Shown: in pieces, positions 1 through 6,767 of the stretch
How positions within the stretch are numbered: the stretch's first letter is position 1
How the letters are laid out: every line of letters starts with the position of its first letter
Origin: Clostridia bacterium
Lineage (GTDB): Bacteria; Bacillota; Clostridia; UMGS1810
DNA length: 8,934 nucleotides
Direction: 5' to 3'
NCBI GenBank assembly: GCA_017503945.1
Contig: JAFVSB010000153.1
Coordinates: 1-8,934, forward strand
Program-made: the position numbers and the translations under genes
The notes under the pieces: generated by a model
Seen by the model: only the letters and a program-made list of their open reading frames with translations
Told to the model about the DNA's origin: nothing
Database searches by the model: none

Positions 1-56
1 AACAGAATAACACCTGTTACAATCATAAAAATATTACAATTGTCACAACTTATTAT

Positions 57-85
57 ATTATATAACATTACCATGCAAAAGTCAA
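57..85 (-). promoter_or_regulatory. Consensus sigma-A-type promoter reading leftward out of the window
   Basis: Read on the minus strand, TTGACT (80-85) is followed by exactly 17 bp and then TATAAT (57-62). Transcription would start near position 50 and run off the left edge, so the gene served is not visible. The -35 box begins just beyond the terminator of the upstream dehydratase gene, which fits a new transcription unit. No start codon for the downstream gene could be assigned within 1-50. The hexamer match is seen directly; activity is inferred. Confidence 0.75.
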
Positions 86-88
86 CAG

Positions 89-137
89 AAAAACCCTGTT
101 TACAAACAATTTAAAAATGTGTGAAAACAGGGTTTTT
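89..137 (-). terminator. Intrinsic terminator of the nucleotide-sugar dehydratase gene
   Basis: A perfect 13-bp inverted repeat lies 7 nt beyond the dehydratase stop codon. The arms are AAAAACCCTGTTT (89-101) and AAACAGGGTTTTT (125-137), separated by a 23-nt AT-rich loop. On the minus strand the stem ends in a run of five T residues. The flanking A and T runs would make it bidirectional, but no rightward gene approaches it. The loop is longer than usual, so efficiency is uncertain. Confidence 0.82.
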
Positions 138-143
138 GTAGAT

Positions 144-2036
144 TTATGAGCGCGCGGATTCGCACTGTTTGTTAAAGCTTACATTATCTCTGATATATGT
201 GGGCACAACCTTTTCAAGCACACTGCGCACCTCGTCATCATCACGATTGTCAACCGCCTTTTGCAAAAGAGCAAGCGACTCTTTCAACGCGTCATAGCTT
301 AGAGATTCGGGCTTGTCCACAAAAATTTTTTGATGCTGAGTGTGATGAAGGTTATCGGAGCTCATGAGGAGCTCTTCGTAGAGCTTTTCGCCCGGTCTCA
401 GACCTACAATTTCAATCTTGATGTCAACATTGGGCTGGTAGCCTGAAAGCTTAATGAGATTTTCGGCAAGGTTATAGATTTTGACAGGCTTGCCCATGTC
501 GAGAATAAAAATTTCACCGCCGTTGGCATAGCATGCCGCCTGAATAACAAGCTGAGCAGCCTCGGGAATTGTCATGAAAAATCTGATGACATCCTTATGG
601 GTCACCTTTACAGGTCCGCCGTTTTCTATCTGACGCTTAAAAAGCGGAATAACGCTGCCGTTAGAACCAAGCACATTGCCAAATCGCACCGCTACAAAAT
701 CAGTTTCGCTGATATTTTCCATGCACTGGATTATCATTTCACAAAGCCTTTTAGAAGCCCCCATAACATTGGTGGGGTTAACAGCTTTATCGGTGGATAT
801 CATAACAAACTTATCAACGCCGAATTTATCGGCAGTGACTGCAAGATTGTAGGTGCCAAAGACATTGTTTTTGATAGCCTCACGAGGGCTTGCCTCCATG
901 AGAGGAACATGCTTGTGGGCAGCAGCATGAAAGACTATCTGCGGGCGATACTGTGCAAAAATTTCATCAAGACGAACCTTATCGCGAATAGATGCAATAA
1001 GGACTATGGGTTTGTTGTGGGGGTATTTTTCGTTGAGTTCCATCTGGATGTCATATGCATTGTTTTCATATATATCCACAATGATGAGAGACTTTGGCGA
1101 AAAACGCATTATCTGACGGCAAAGCTCTGAGCCAATTGACCCACCGCCGCCCGTGACCATGATGGTCTTGCCTGAGACAAGCTCCATGATGCGGTCATTG
1201 TCGAGCACGACAGGTTCCCTATCCAAAAGGTCTTCTATGCGTATATCACGAATCAGATTTTCTTTTTCGGGGGCATCTACAAGCTCGCTAATACCGGGAA
1301 TCGTCTTTATACTACATTTGGTCTGACTGCATATGTCAATAATTTCTCTGCGTTCTTCGGCATATGCTGTGGGAATGGCAAGGATAATGCGGTCAACATC
1401 CATCTGTTCGCATATGCGCACAATGTCATATCTGCCGCCAAGAACCTTTACACCAAAAAACGTCTTGCCCACCTTTGCGCGGTCATCATCGATGAATCCA
1501 ACAACTTCAATATTGCTGTCTGCGTTGGCTTTGGAGTTATTAATAATTATTCTGCCTGCATCGCCTGCACCAATAATAAGCACGCGGTGCGCAGACTCAC
1601 CGGCCGATGGGTTGTGCTTATTAACACGGGAGCCCATAGCCTTGTGAAACTCTTTGGCAAACATTCTGACTATCGTCATTGACAAAATAGAAAGAACAGC
1701 TATGACAAAATTTATGCGCCTGTGAGCAAAATGAATCACTCCTGTAAGACGCAATGTTTCATTTACAACAAAAACCATCACAACTGCTACGGCATTAATA
1801 AGCAAAAACTTCATAAGCTCACTTGTGCCGCTATAGCACCATGCAGTGGTATATACTCTAAAAATGGAAAAAACAAGTAAAGTACATGCCGCGTACATGC
1901 CTGCAGTAAAAAACACCACCTCTTCGGTGAGTGCCATATCTGTGAAAACTGTGAAATATGTGAGCCATGTAGCCATTATCACAGAAAGAATATCAAGTAT
2001 AAAAATATATCTGTTGCGCATATATGTTTTTTTCAT
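144..2036 (-). CDS. Membrane-anchored nucleotide-sugar 4,6-dehydratase (CapD/WbpM/PglF/EpsC family)
   Basis: This 630-aa protein has the full-length layout of the large membrane-bound sugar dehydratases of surface polysaccharide and glycan synthesis, which typically convert UDP-GlcNAc to a 4-keto-6-deoxy sugar. About four hydrophobic segments lie near residues 10-30, 41-61, 77-95 and 107-127. A first Rossmann-like domain follows, with GAGDAG at 156-161. The catalytic SDR domain begins with TGGGGSIG at 295-302 and carries STDK at 414-417. Met425 and Lys429 sit where classical SDRs have Tyr-x3-Lys, as in WbpM and PglF. A conserved RPGEKLYEELL segment lies at 547-557. The ATG at 2036 is preceded by GGAG with 9-nt spacing. 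The gene has its own promoter and terminator and no sugar-gene neighbours in view, so the exact substrate cannot be fixed; UDP-GlcNAc is inferred from the family. Confidence 0.93.
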   Translation of the reverse strand: MKKTYMRNRYIFILDILSVIMATWLTYFTVFTDMALTEEVVFFTAGMYAACTLLVFSIFRVYTTAWCYSGTSELMKFLLINAVAVVMVFVVNETLRLTGVIHFAHRRINFVIAVLSILSMTIVRMFAKEFHKAMGSRVNKHNPSAGESAHRVLIIGAGDAGRIIINNSKANADSNIEVVGFIDDDRAKVGKTFFGVKVLGGRYDIVRICEQMDVDRIILAIPTAYAEERREIIDICSQTKCSIKTIPGISELVDAPEKENLIRDIRIEDLLDREPVVLDNDRIMELVSGKTIMVTGGGGSIGSELCRQIMRFSPKSLIIVDIYENNAYDIQMELNEKYPHNKPIVLIASIRDKVRLDEIFAQYRPQIVFHAAAHKHVPLMEASPREAIKNNVFGTYNLAVTADKFGVDKFVMISTDKAVNPTNVMGASKRLCEMIIQCMENISETDFVAVRFGNVLGSNGSVIPLFKRQIENGGPVKVTHKDVIRFFMTIPEAAQLVIQAACYANGGEIFILDMGKPVKIYNLAENLIKLSGYQPNVDIKIEIVGLRPGEKLYEELLMSSDNLHHTQHQKIFVDKPESLSYDALKESLALLQKAVDNRDDDEVRSVLEKVVPTYIRDNVSFNKQCESARS

Positions 2037-2094
2037 ATATTCACACTCCGCATTATATATTTTGAATTTTATATAACTAATGTTCTAAATATAT

Positions 2095-2123
2095 ATTATA
2101 GCTTATTCTTTCAACAAAGTCAA
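2095..2123 (-). promoter_or_regulatory. Promoter of the nucleotide-sugar dehydratase gene
   Basis: On the minus strand TTGACT (2118-2123) and TATAAT (2095-2100) are separated by 17 bp. Transcription should start near 2088, giving an AT-rich leader of about 50 nt before the ATG at 2036. The -35 box lies about 10 bp beyond the polyamine operon terminator, which insulates this gene from the operon upstream. Confidence 0.82.
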
Positions 2124-2133
2124 CTCTCAATTA

Positions 2134-2174
2134 AAAAAGCTCTGTTTCCCATTATCAGAGAAACAGAGCTTTTT
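2134..2174 (-). terminator. Intrinsic terminator of the polyamine transport operon
   Basis: A perfect 15-bp inverted repeat starts 7 nt past the potD stop. The arms AAAAAGCTCTGTTTC (2134-2148) and GAAACAGAGCTTTTT (2160-2174) flank an 11-nt loop. Read leftward, the stem ends in a run of six T residues, as expected for factor-independent termination. It shares the CTGTTT core with the terminator at 89-137. Confidence 0.9.
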
Positions 2175-2181
2175 GTAAAGC

Positions 2182-3231
2182 TTAGCTGTTTAGCACTCTT
2201 GTCCAGATATCGGTGAGCTTGGCATTTCTGCTCTTGTTGTAGGCAAAAATTTCCATTTTGCTCATGAACTCCTCATTTAGTTCAGGATAGCGCAGAGCAT
2301 CGTTTTTAATTTCGTCGGGCAAAAGGTCACGCGCAGCACTGTTGGCTGTGGAATAGCCGATGTATTCGGCATTGAGCTTTGCGATGTCGCTTCGTGACAT
2401 AAAGTCGATGAATTTTTCGGCTTCTGCCTGATGGGTAGAGGTGGTGGGAATTGCCATGCAGTCAAACCAGAGGTTGGAGCCCTCGGCAGGGATTGCATAG
2501 GCAAGGTCGGGATTTTGCTCAATGCAAAAATACGCATCGCCTGACCACACTACCGCAAGTGCAGCATTGCCGTTTATCATGTTATCCTTGATTTCGTCAC
2601 CGCAATATGCCTTTACAAGAGAGCTTTGCTCCTTGAGTGCAGCTTCTGCCTCGGCAAGCTCGGCTTCGTTGTCACTGTTCATGGAATAACCGCATTTTTT
2701 GAGAGCAACCGACACCATGTCGCGCTCCTGATTGAGCATGAAAATGTTGCCTTTGTATTTTTCGTTCCAGAGGATGTCCCAATCGGTCACTTCATCGTCT
2801 ACCATGGTTTTGTTGTATAAAATACCGATGGTGCCCCACATATATGGCACTGTGTATTCATTGGTGGGGTCAAATGCTAGATTGCGCATGTTGGGGTCAA
2901 TGTTGGCATAATTGGGGATATTGTCATAGTTAATTTTGTTGAGAAGCCCCTCGTCTATCATCTGCTCGAGCATATAGTCTGACGGAATTACCACATCATA
3001 GGGTGAAGTGGCGTTGGACACCTTCATATACATCTCTTCAACAGAGTCGAACATTTCATACACAACCTTGATGTCGGGGTTTTCCTCTTCAAACATGCCC
3101 ACAACATCGGGGTGAATGTAGTCACCAACATTATACACAAAAAGCTTGGTTTTTGAGCTGCAGCCGCCTGCAAAAACTGCAATAGTGCAGACAAGAGCAA
3201 CGCAAAGAATTAAAGATACGATTTTTTTCAT
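2182..3231 (-). CDS. potD: Polyamine ABC transporter substrate-binding lipoprotein PotD
   Basis: This 349-aa extracellular binding protein captures spermidine/putrescine-type polyamines for PotABC. It starts at the ATG at 3231, preceded by AAAAGGAG. A GTG further upstream at 3285 would overlap potC and put extra residues ahead of the signal peptide. Residues 1-23 form a lipoprotein signal (MKK, hydrophobic core, AGGC) with the lipidated Cys at 24. Alignment by eye with E. coli PotD shows conserved pocket residues: Tyr38, Ser84, Tyr86, Trp229, Trp255, Asp257 and Tyr293. Two positions differ. The usual Trp of the YNW-x2-Y motif is Val35, and the acidic pair near 168-171 is Gln-Glu-Arg-Asp, so the affinity or the preferred polyamine may be altered. 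It is the last gene of the operon, 25 nt after potC and followed by a terminator. Confidence 0.93.
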   Translation of the reverse strand: MKKIVSLILCVALVCTIAVFAGGCSSKTKLFVYNVGDYIHPDVVGMFEEENPDIKVVYEMFDSVEEMYMKVSNATSPYDVVIPSDYMLEQMIDEGLLNKINYDNIPNYANIDPNMRNLAFDPTNEYTVPYMWGTIGILYNKTMVDDEVTDWDILWNEKYKGNIFMLNQERDMVSVALKKCGYSMNSDNEAELAEAEAALKEQSSLVKAYCGDEIKDNMINGNAALAVVWSGDAYFCIEQNPDLAYAIPAEGSNLWFDCMAIPTTSTHQAEAEKFIDFMSRSDIAKLNAEYIGYSTANSAARDLLPDEIKNDALRYPELNEEFMSKMEIFAYNKSRNAKLTDIWTRVLNS

Positions 3232-3256
3232 TAATGTACTCCTTTTAAAAATGTAA

Positions 3257-4069
3257 TTATCCCAAAACGCCAATGGGTGAATCACCCGTTTTGGAAGATG
3301 AACGCTTATTGATTATAAACAAAAGTATGGCAACGAGTATGAACATGACAGTGGACAGAGCATTATACATGGGGTTTACACCTCGGCGCACACTTGAGTA
3401 GATGTAGATTGAGAGGTTGTTGACACCGTTGCCTGTGGTGAAAAAGCTGATTACGAAATCATCTATTGAAAGAGTGAACGCAATGAGCATGCCGCTTATG
3501 ATGCCCGGCTTGATTTCGGGCAGGACAACCTTTCGGAAAGCATAAAACGGCTTTGCACCAAGGTCTAAGGCTGCCTCATAAAGCCCCGCATCGAGCTGCA
3601 CAAGCTTTGGCAGCACCGACACTATCACATATGGCACACAAAAGGTGATGTGTGCAAGAAGAAGCGTGAAATAGCCAAGGGGAATTTTTACCGTGAGAAA
3701 AAGCATCATCATCGACACACCCATCACAAGCTCTGAGCTCACCATGGGCAGATTGGTGACGGCATTGATGAGACCTTTGAGCCTTTTGCTCCTAAAGCCC
3801 TGAATGCCGATGGCTGCTGCAGTGCCTATGACGCACGATGCCAAGGCTGCAATGATGGCAATGGTGATGGTGGTGCCAAAGGCACCTAAAAGCGCATCAT
3901 CGGAGAACATCTGCACATACCAGCGGGTAGAAAAGCCGCCCCAGTTGGAAGTTGATTTGATGCTATTGAAAGAAAATATCATGAGAATGACGATTGGAAA
4001 ATACAAAAACAAAAACATCAAAAACAGATATATATTTTCTATAAAGCTTTTAAAAAAATGTTTTTTCAT
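3257..4069 (-). CDS. potC: Polyamine ABC transporter permease PotC
   Basis: This 270-aa inner-membrane permease is one of the two channel subunits of the polyamine importer. It shows six hydrophobic segments, roughly 13-34, 66-89, 104-126, 132-153, 190-210 and 239-254. The cytoplasmic EAA loop that docks on PotA is EAALDLGAKPFYAFRKVVLP at 165-184. The start is taken at the ATG at 4069, where AAGGTGA sits 5 nt upstream and overlaps the potB stop codon. A GTG three codons earlier (4078) would lie inside that ribosome site. The 10-nt gap and the shared stop/ribosome site suggest translational coupling to potB. Length and loop position are normal for the family. Confidence 0.93.
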   Translation of the reverse strand: MKKHFFKSFIENIYLFLMFLFLYFPIVILMIFSFNSIKSTSNWGGFSTRWYVQMFSDDALLGAFGTTITIAIIAALASCVIGTAAAIGIQGFRSKRLKGLINAVTNLPMVSSELVMGVSMMMLFLTVKIPLGYFTLLLAHITFCVPYVIVSVLPKLVQLDAGLYEAALDLGAKPFYAFRKVVLPEIKPGIISGMLIAFTLSIDDFVISFFTTGNGVNNLSIYIYSSVRRGVNPMYNALSTVMFILVAILLFIINKRSSSKTGDSPIGVLG

Positions 4070-4079
4070 TTGGTTCACC

Positions 4080-4925
4080 TTAATACATATCCATCTGTCT
4101 GTTGGACTTGTTGAAAATCTTCATAACATGCATCGAAAGAAATGCAAAAATCATGAGAATGATAGAAAGTGCCGAGCCAAAATTGCGGCCAACGGGATTT
4201 TTGAAATTCTTTTCGATGAGATTGCCTATGAGCATAAACTGTCCGCCGCTGAAAAAGTCGGAAATATAGAACGATGTGAGCGCAGGCAAAAACACCATTG
4301 TTATGCCCGACACAACACCCGGCATGCTAAGCGGCAAAATGACCTTCCAGAAAACTCTCGTTTTGTTGGCACCAAGGTCCTGAGCAGCTTCGATGACACT
4401 GTCATCAATCTTTATGAGCACTGAATAGATAGGCATTATCATAAATGGTATAAAATCATACACTGTGCCGAGCACAACTGCCGTTTGGGTATACATGATG
4501 TCGAGCTTGGGAAGCCCCAGAAGTGACAAAAACGAATTGAGTACGCCATCGGGCTGCAAGATGGTGAGCCATGCATAGAGCCTGAGCATCACATTCATCC
4601 ACATGGGCATAACAAAAAGCATGAGAAGCCCCGTTGCTTTTTTACCCATTGCAATGCGCCTGCGGTCGCGGTCGGCTATAATCTTGGCTGCAGGATAACC
4701 TAAAATAATGCAAAACACCACACTGAGGAAAGCTATCCACACAGAGTTGAATAGTATCTTTATATACATGGGCTCAAAGAACTTGGCAAAGTTTTCTAAA
4801 GTAAATGAAAGAGTGCCGCCATCATCGGTGACCGTGAATGCATATAAAAATATGAGAAACATGGGTGCTATAACAAAAAGCACCATCCACACAAGGTGCG
4901 GATATGAAAGTGTTTTTTTAAACAT
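4080..4925 (-). CDS. potB: Polyamine ABC transporter permease PotB
   Basis: This 281-aa inner-membrane permease pairs with PotC to form the polyamine translocation path. The N-terminal segment at 11-31 is followed by an outward loop, then further helices near 58-80, 97-120, 147-170, 203-222 and 250-270. The EAA loop, residues 179-204, begins EAAQDLGANKTRVFWKVILP and is the expected contact for PotA. The ATG at 4925 has GGAG 7 nt upstream and lies 16 nt after the potA stop. The charged stretch ADRDRRR at 84-90 fits a cytoplasmic loop. Nothing is truncated or unusual. Confidence 0.93.
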   Translation of the reverse strand: MFKKTLSYPHLVWMVLFVIAPMFLIFLYAFTVTDDGGTLSFTLENFAKFFEPMYIKILFNSVWIAFLSVVFCIILGYPAAKIIADRDRRRIAMGKKATGLLMLFVMPMWMNVMLRLYAWLTILQPDGVLNSFLSLLGLPKLDIMYTQTAVVLGTVYDFIPFMIMPIYSVLIKIDDSVIEAAQDLGANKTRVFWKVILPLSMPGVVSGITMVFLPALTSFYISDFFSGGQFMLIGNLIEKNFKNPVGRNFGSALSIILMIFAFLSMHVMKIFNKSNRQMDMY

Positions 4926-4941
4926 TGCACTTCTCCGTGTA

Positions 4942-5979
4942 TCAGGATTTTTTCATTATGTGAATATCAAATGGCTTTACCAAAAGGCTCACATCACTGC
5001 CCACTTCATATTTGGCAGTGTCGTGCACAAGCCATTTAAAGCCGTTTGAGTCGATGACCATTTCATAGTGAACGCCCTTAAAGGTGACCGATTCAACAAC
5101 GCCTGTGATTTTGCCCTTGTCAGGATCTAAGATATAAATATCCTCAGGGCGGATAACCACATCGACGCTTTCATCGGGCGCAAAGCCTGTGTCCACACAT
5201 TCGAGGTCGGTGTCCATGATATTTACAAGGCAATCGTGCTTCATGATGCCTGAGATGATGTTACTCTCCCCTATGAAATCTGCCACATAGGCATTCTTAG
5301 GTTCGTTATATATATCGGTAGGTTTGCCGATTTGCTGAATTGTGCCCTCTTTCATGACTACTATAGTGTCCGACATGGTGAGAGCTTCTTCCTGATCATG
5401 AGTAACATACACAAAGGTGATGCCGAGCTCGCGCTGCATGTTTTTGAGCTCAAGCTGCATGCCCTGACGAAGCTTTAGGTCAAGTGCAGCAAGGGGCTCA
5501 TCCAAAAGAAGAACCTTGGGCTCATTTACAATAGCTCGTGCAATGGCAATACGCTGCTGCTGACCGCCCGAGAGTGAGCCTATGGTACGGCGCTCAAAGC
5601 CTTTGAGGTTTACAAGCTCAAGCACTCGTCTCACCTTGGAATCGATTTCTTTTGAGCCAAGCTTTTTGATGTGAAGGCCAAAAGCTATGTTGTCATATAC
5701 ATCGAGATGAGGGAAAAGTGCATAGCGCTGAAACACCGTGTTGACCTTGCGCTCATATGCAGGTACGCCGCAAAGGTCTGCCCCCTCAAAGCACACACTG
5801 CCCGAGGTGGGCTCTTCAAAGCCTGCTATGATGCGCAAAAGAGTAGATTTGCCGCAACCTGACGGCCCAAGCAGAGTGAGAAACTCATTCTCGTCGATAT
5901 GAAGATTTATATTTTTCAAAACCTCTGTGTCATCAAAGGTCTTGCACACATTTTTGAATTCTATCAGATGTTTGCCCAA
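4942..5979 (-). CDS. potA: Polyamine ABC transporter ATP-binding protein PotA
   Basis: This is the ATPase that powers polyamine import through PotB and PotC. Numbered from the GTG at 5988, it has Walker A GPSGCGKST (41-49), Q-loop Gln87, signature LSGGQ (139-143), Walker B VLLLDEP (159-165), D-loop ALD (168-170) and switch His197. A C-terminal TOBE-type regulatory domain spans about 276-345 (VVIRPEDIYI). The start is placed at a TTG at 5979, giving 345 aa. The GTG at 5988 lies inside the only good ribosome site (AAGGGGTGA, 5985-5993), whereas this TTG is 5 nt beyond it, the same spacing seen in potC. A TTG at 5982 is also possible. The gene follows the regulator gene within about 15 nt. Confidence 0.92.
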   Translation of the reverse strand: MGKHLIEFKNVCKTFDDTEVLKNINLHIDENEFLTLLGPSGCGKSTLLRIIAGFEEPTSGSVCFEGADLCGVPAYERKVNTVFQRYALFPHLDVYDNIAFGLHIKKLGSKEIDSKVRRVLELVNLKGFERRTIGSLSGGQQQRIAIARAIVNEPKVLLLDEPLAALDLKLRQGMQLELKNMQRELGITFVYVTHDQEEALTMSDTIVVMKEGTIQQIGKPTDIYNEPKNAYVADFIGESNIISGIMKHDCLVNIMDTDLECVDTGFAPDESVDVVIRPEDIYILDPDKGKITGVVESVTFKGVHYEMVIDSNGFKWLVHDTAKYEVGSDVSLLVKPFDIHIMKKS

Positions 5980-5984
5980 CAAAT

Positions 5985-5993
5985 TCACCCCTT
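5985..5993 (-). promoter_or_regulatory. Ribosome-binding site that sets the potA start
   Basis: The minus-strand sequence AAGGGGTGA begins 1 nt after the TGA stop of the regulator gene. It overlaps the GTG at 5986-5988, which therefore cannot be the initiator it serves. It leaves 5 nt to the TTG at 5977-5979. The potC site (AAGGTGA, 5 nt, ATG) has the same geometry and supports this reading. Confidence 0.6.
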
Positions 5994-5994
5994 A

Positions 5995-6534
5995 TCAGAA
6001 TGTTGGCGGTGTGGAAACCCACAACACCTTTGCATTGTTTTTGGTATTGTTTTCAATATAATGAACTGCATTTGGTTTATAGTAAAAACTCTCGGATTTT
6101 CTTACGCGGTATTTTTTGCCTCCAATGTGAAGCACAACACTGCCCGAAAGCACATAGCCGAATTCTTCGCCGTCGTGCGGGTCATCAACATAGGATTTGC
6201 CGCCGGGCAAAAGCTCAATGATAATGGGCTCCATGTCATTTTTCTGAGAGTTAGGCACTATCCAGTTGATGATGCTGCCTTCGTCTTTGTATTCCTTTAC
6301 AAAAACATCATCGGCCTTAAAGACCACTTCTTCGTCCTGAGCATTGTTGAAGAAATTTTTGAGATCGGTGCCGAGGCACTGCAAAAGGTCGGAAAGTGTG
6401 GAAATAGAAGGCGAAGCAAGGTCACGCTCTATCTGAGATATAAAGCCCTTGGACAGCTCGCAGCGGTCTGCAAGCTCCTCCTGAGTAAGACCGTTTTTTA
6501 TGCGCAATCGTTTGATTTCTTTGCCGATATTCAT
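5995..6534 (-). CDS. XRE-family regulator with C-terminal cupin domain, heading the polyamine operon
   Basis: This 179-aa protein has an N-terminal helix-turn-helix at about residues 6-61, with recognition helix SKGFISQIE at 28-36. Its C-terminal cupin_2 barrel spans about 103-173, with PHDGEEFGYVLSG at 119-131 (His120, Glu123, Glu124) and His158 in the second motif. This is the architecture of PuuR-like regulators, in which the cupin binds a small ligand and alters DNA binding. It is the first gene of a transcript with potABCD, so it most likely senses polyamines or a related metabolite and controls its own operon. A perfect inverted repeat at 6572-6590 over the predicted transcription start is the likely operator. 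The ATG at 6534 has GGCGGTG 5 nt upstream. The ligand and whether it represses or activates are inferred, not visible. Confidence 0.88.
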   Translation of the reverse strand: MNIGKEIKRLRIKNGLTQEELADRCELSKGFISQIERDLASPSISTLSDLLQCLGTDLKNFFNNAQDEEVVFKADDVFVKEYKDEGSIINWIVPNSQKNDMEPIIIELLPGGKSYVDDPHDGEEFGYVLSGSVVLHIGGKKYRVRKSESFYYKPNAVHYIENNTKNNAKVLWVSTPPTF

Positions 6535-6571
6535 GCAAACACCGCCCCGAAGTTTTTAATAGTAAGATTAA

Positions 6572-6590
6572 AGTTTAGAAACACTAAACT
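6572..6590. promoter_or_regulatory. Inverted-repeat operator, probably for the XRE-cupin regulator
   Basis: AGTTTAG (6572-6578) and CTAAACT (6584-6590) are perfect 7-bp inverted arms with a 5-bp spacer, AAACA. The site starts 2 bp downstream of the -10 box and covers the predicted transcription start near 6586, a classic position for repression. The arm spacing suits a dimeric helix-turn-helix protein, and the regulator gene is the first one transcribed. The repeat is seen directly; the protein partner is inferred. Confidence 0.7.
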
Positions 6591-6592
6591 AA

Positions 6593-6621
6593 ATTATATT
6601 ATTTTACATTCATTTTGTCAA
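6593..6621 (-). promoter_or_regulatory. Perfect-consensus promoter of the regulator-potABCD operon
   Basis: On the minus strand TTGACA (6616-6621), a 17-bp spacer and TATAAT (6593-6598) match the sigma-A consensus at every hexamer base. The predicted start near 6586 falls inside the inverted repeat at 6572-6590, leaving a leader of about 50 nt. So strong a core promoter would be nearly constitutive unless blocked, which fits control by a repressor. Confidence 0.87.
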
Positions 6622-6703
6622 TAGTATTATGCTATTTTCTTCCCGAAAATCTGACAAAAATTTTGATGTGTTGTGAGATGTTAAAAAAAGCGATATTTTA
6701 CAC

Positions 6704-6732
6704 TTGAAAAAAGCATCACAATGACTTATAAT
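6704..6732 (+). promoter_or_regulatory. Promoter of the alpha/beta-hydrolase gene
   Basis: TTGAAA (6704-6709), 17 bp, then TATAAT (6727-6732) lie upstream of the rightward hydrolase. Transcription should start near 6739, giving a leader of about 29 nt. The -35 box is 83 bp from the -35 box of the divergent polyamine promoter, so the two do not overlap. The stretch between them, 6622-6703, holds only an imperfect inverted repeat (6649-6679). Confidence 0.8.
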
Positions 6733-6767
6733 AAATCCAGTATTTGTTTTGAGAGGATGAATCACAA

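Noticed and set aside
597..1130. A 177-codon rightward open frame opposite the dehydratase gene
   Set aside because: It lies wholly antisense to the conserved SDR catalytic domain, with no promoter or convincing ribosome site seen.
3232..3285. A longer potD start at GTG 3285, adding 18 residues
   Set aside because: The extension overlaps potC and would bury the lipoprotein signal. The ATG at 3231 has AAAAGGAG correctly spaced and begins a textbook MKK signal peptide.
3804..4424. A 206-codon rightward open frame spanning the potB/potC junction
   Set aside because: It is antisense to both permease genes, and the translation is low-complexity and basic, typical of a reversed membrane-protein sequence.
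5899..6624. A 241-codon rightward open frame across the regulator gene and the start of potA
   Set aside because: It is antisense to two genes with clear domains, crosses the operon promoter and operator, and its translation resembles no protein family I know. It is a shadow frame.
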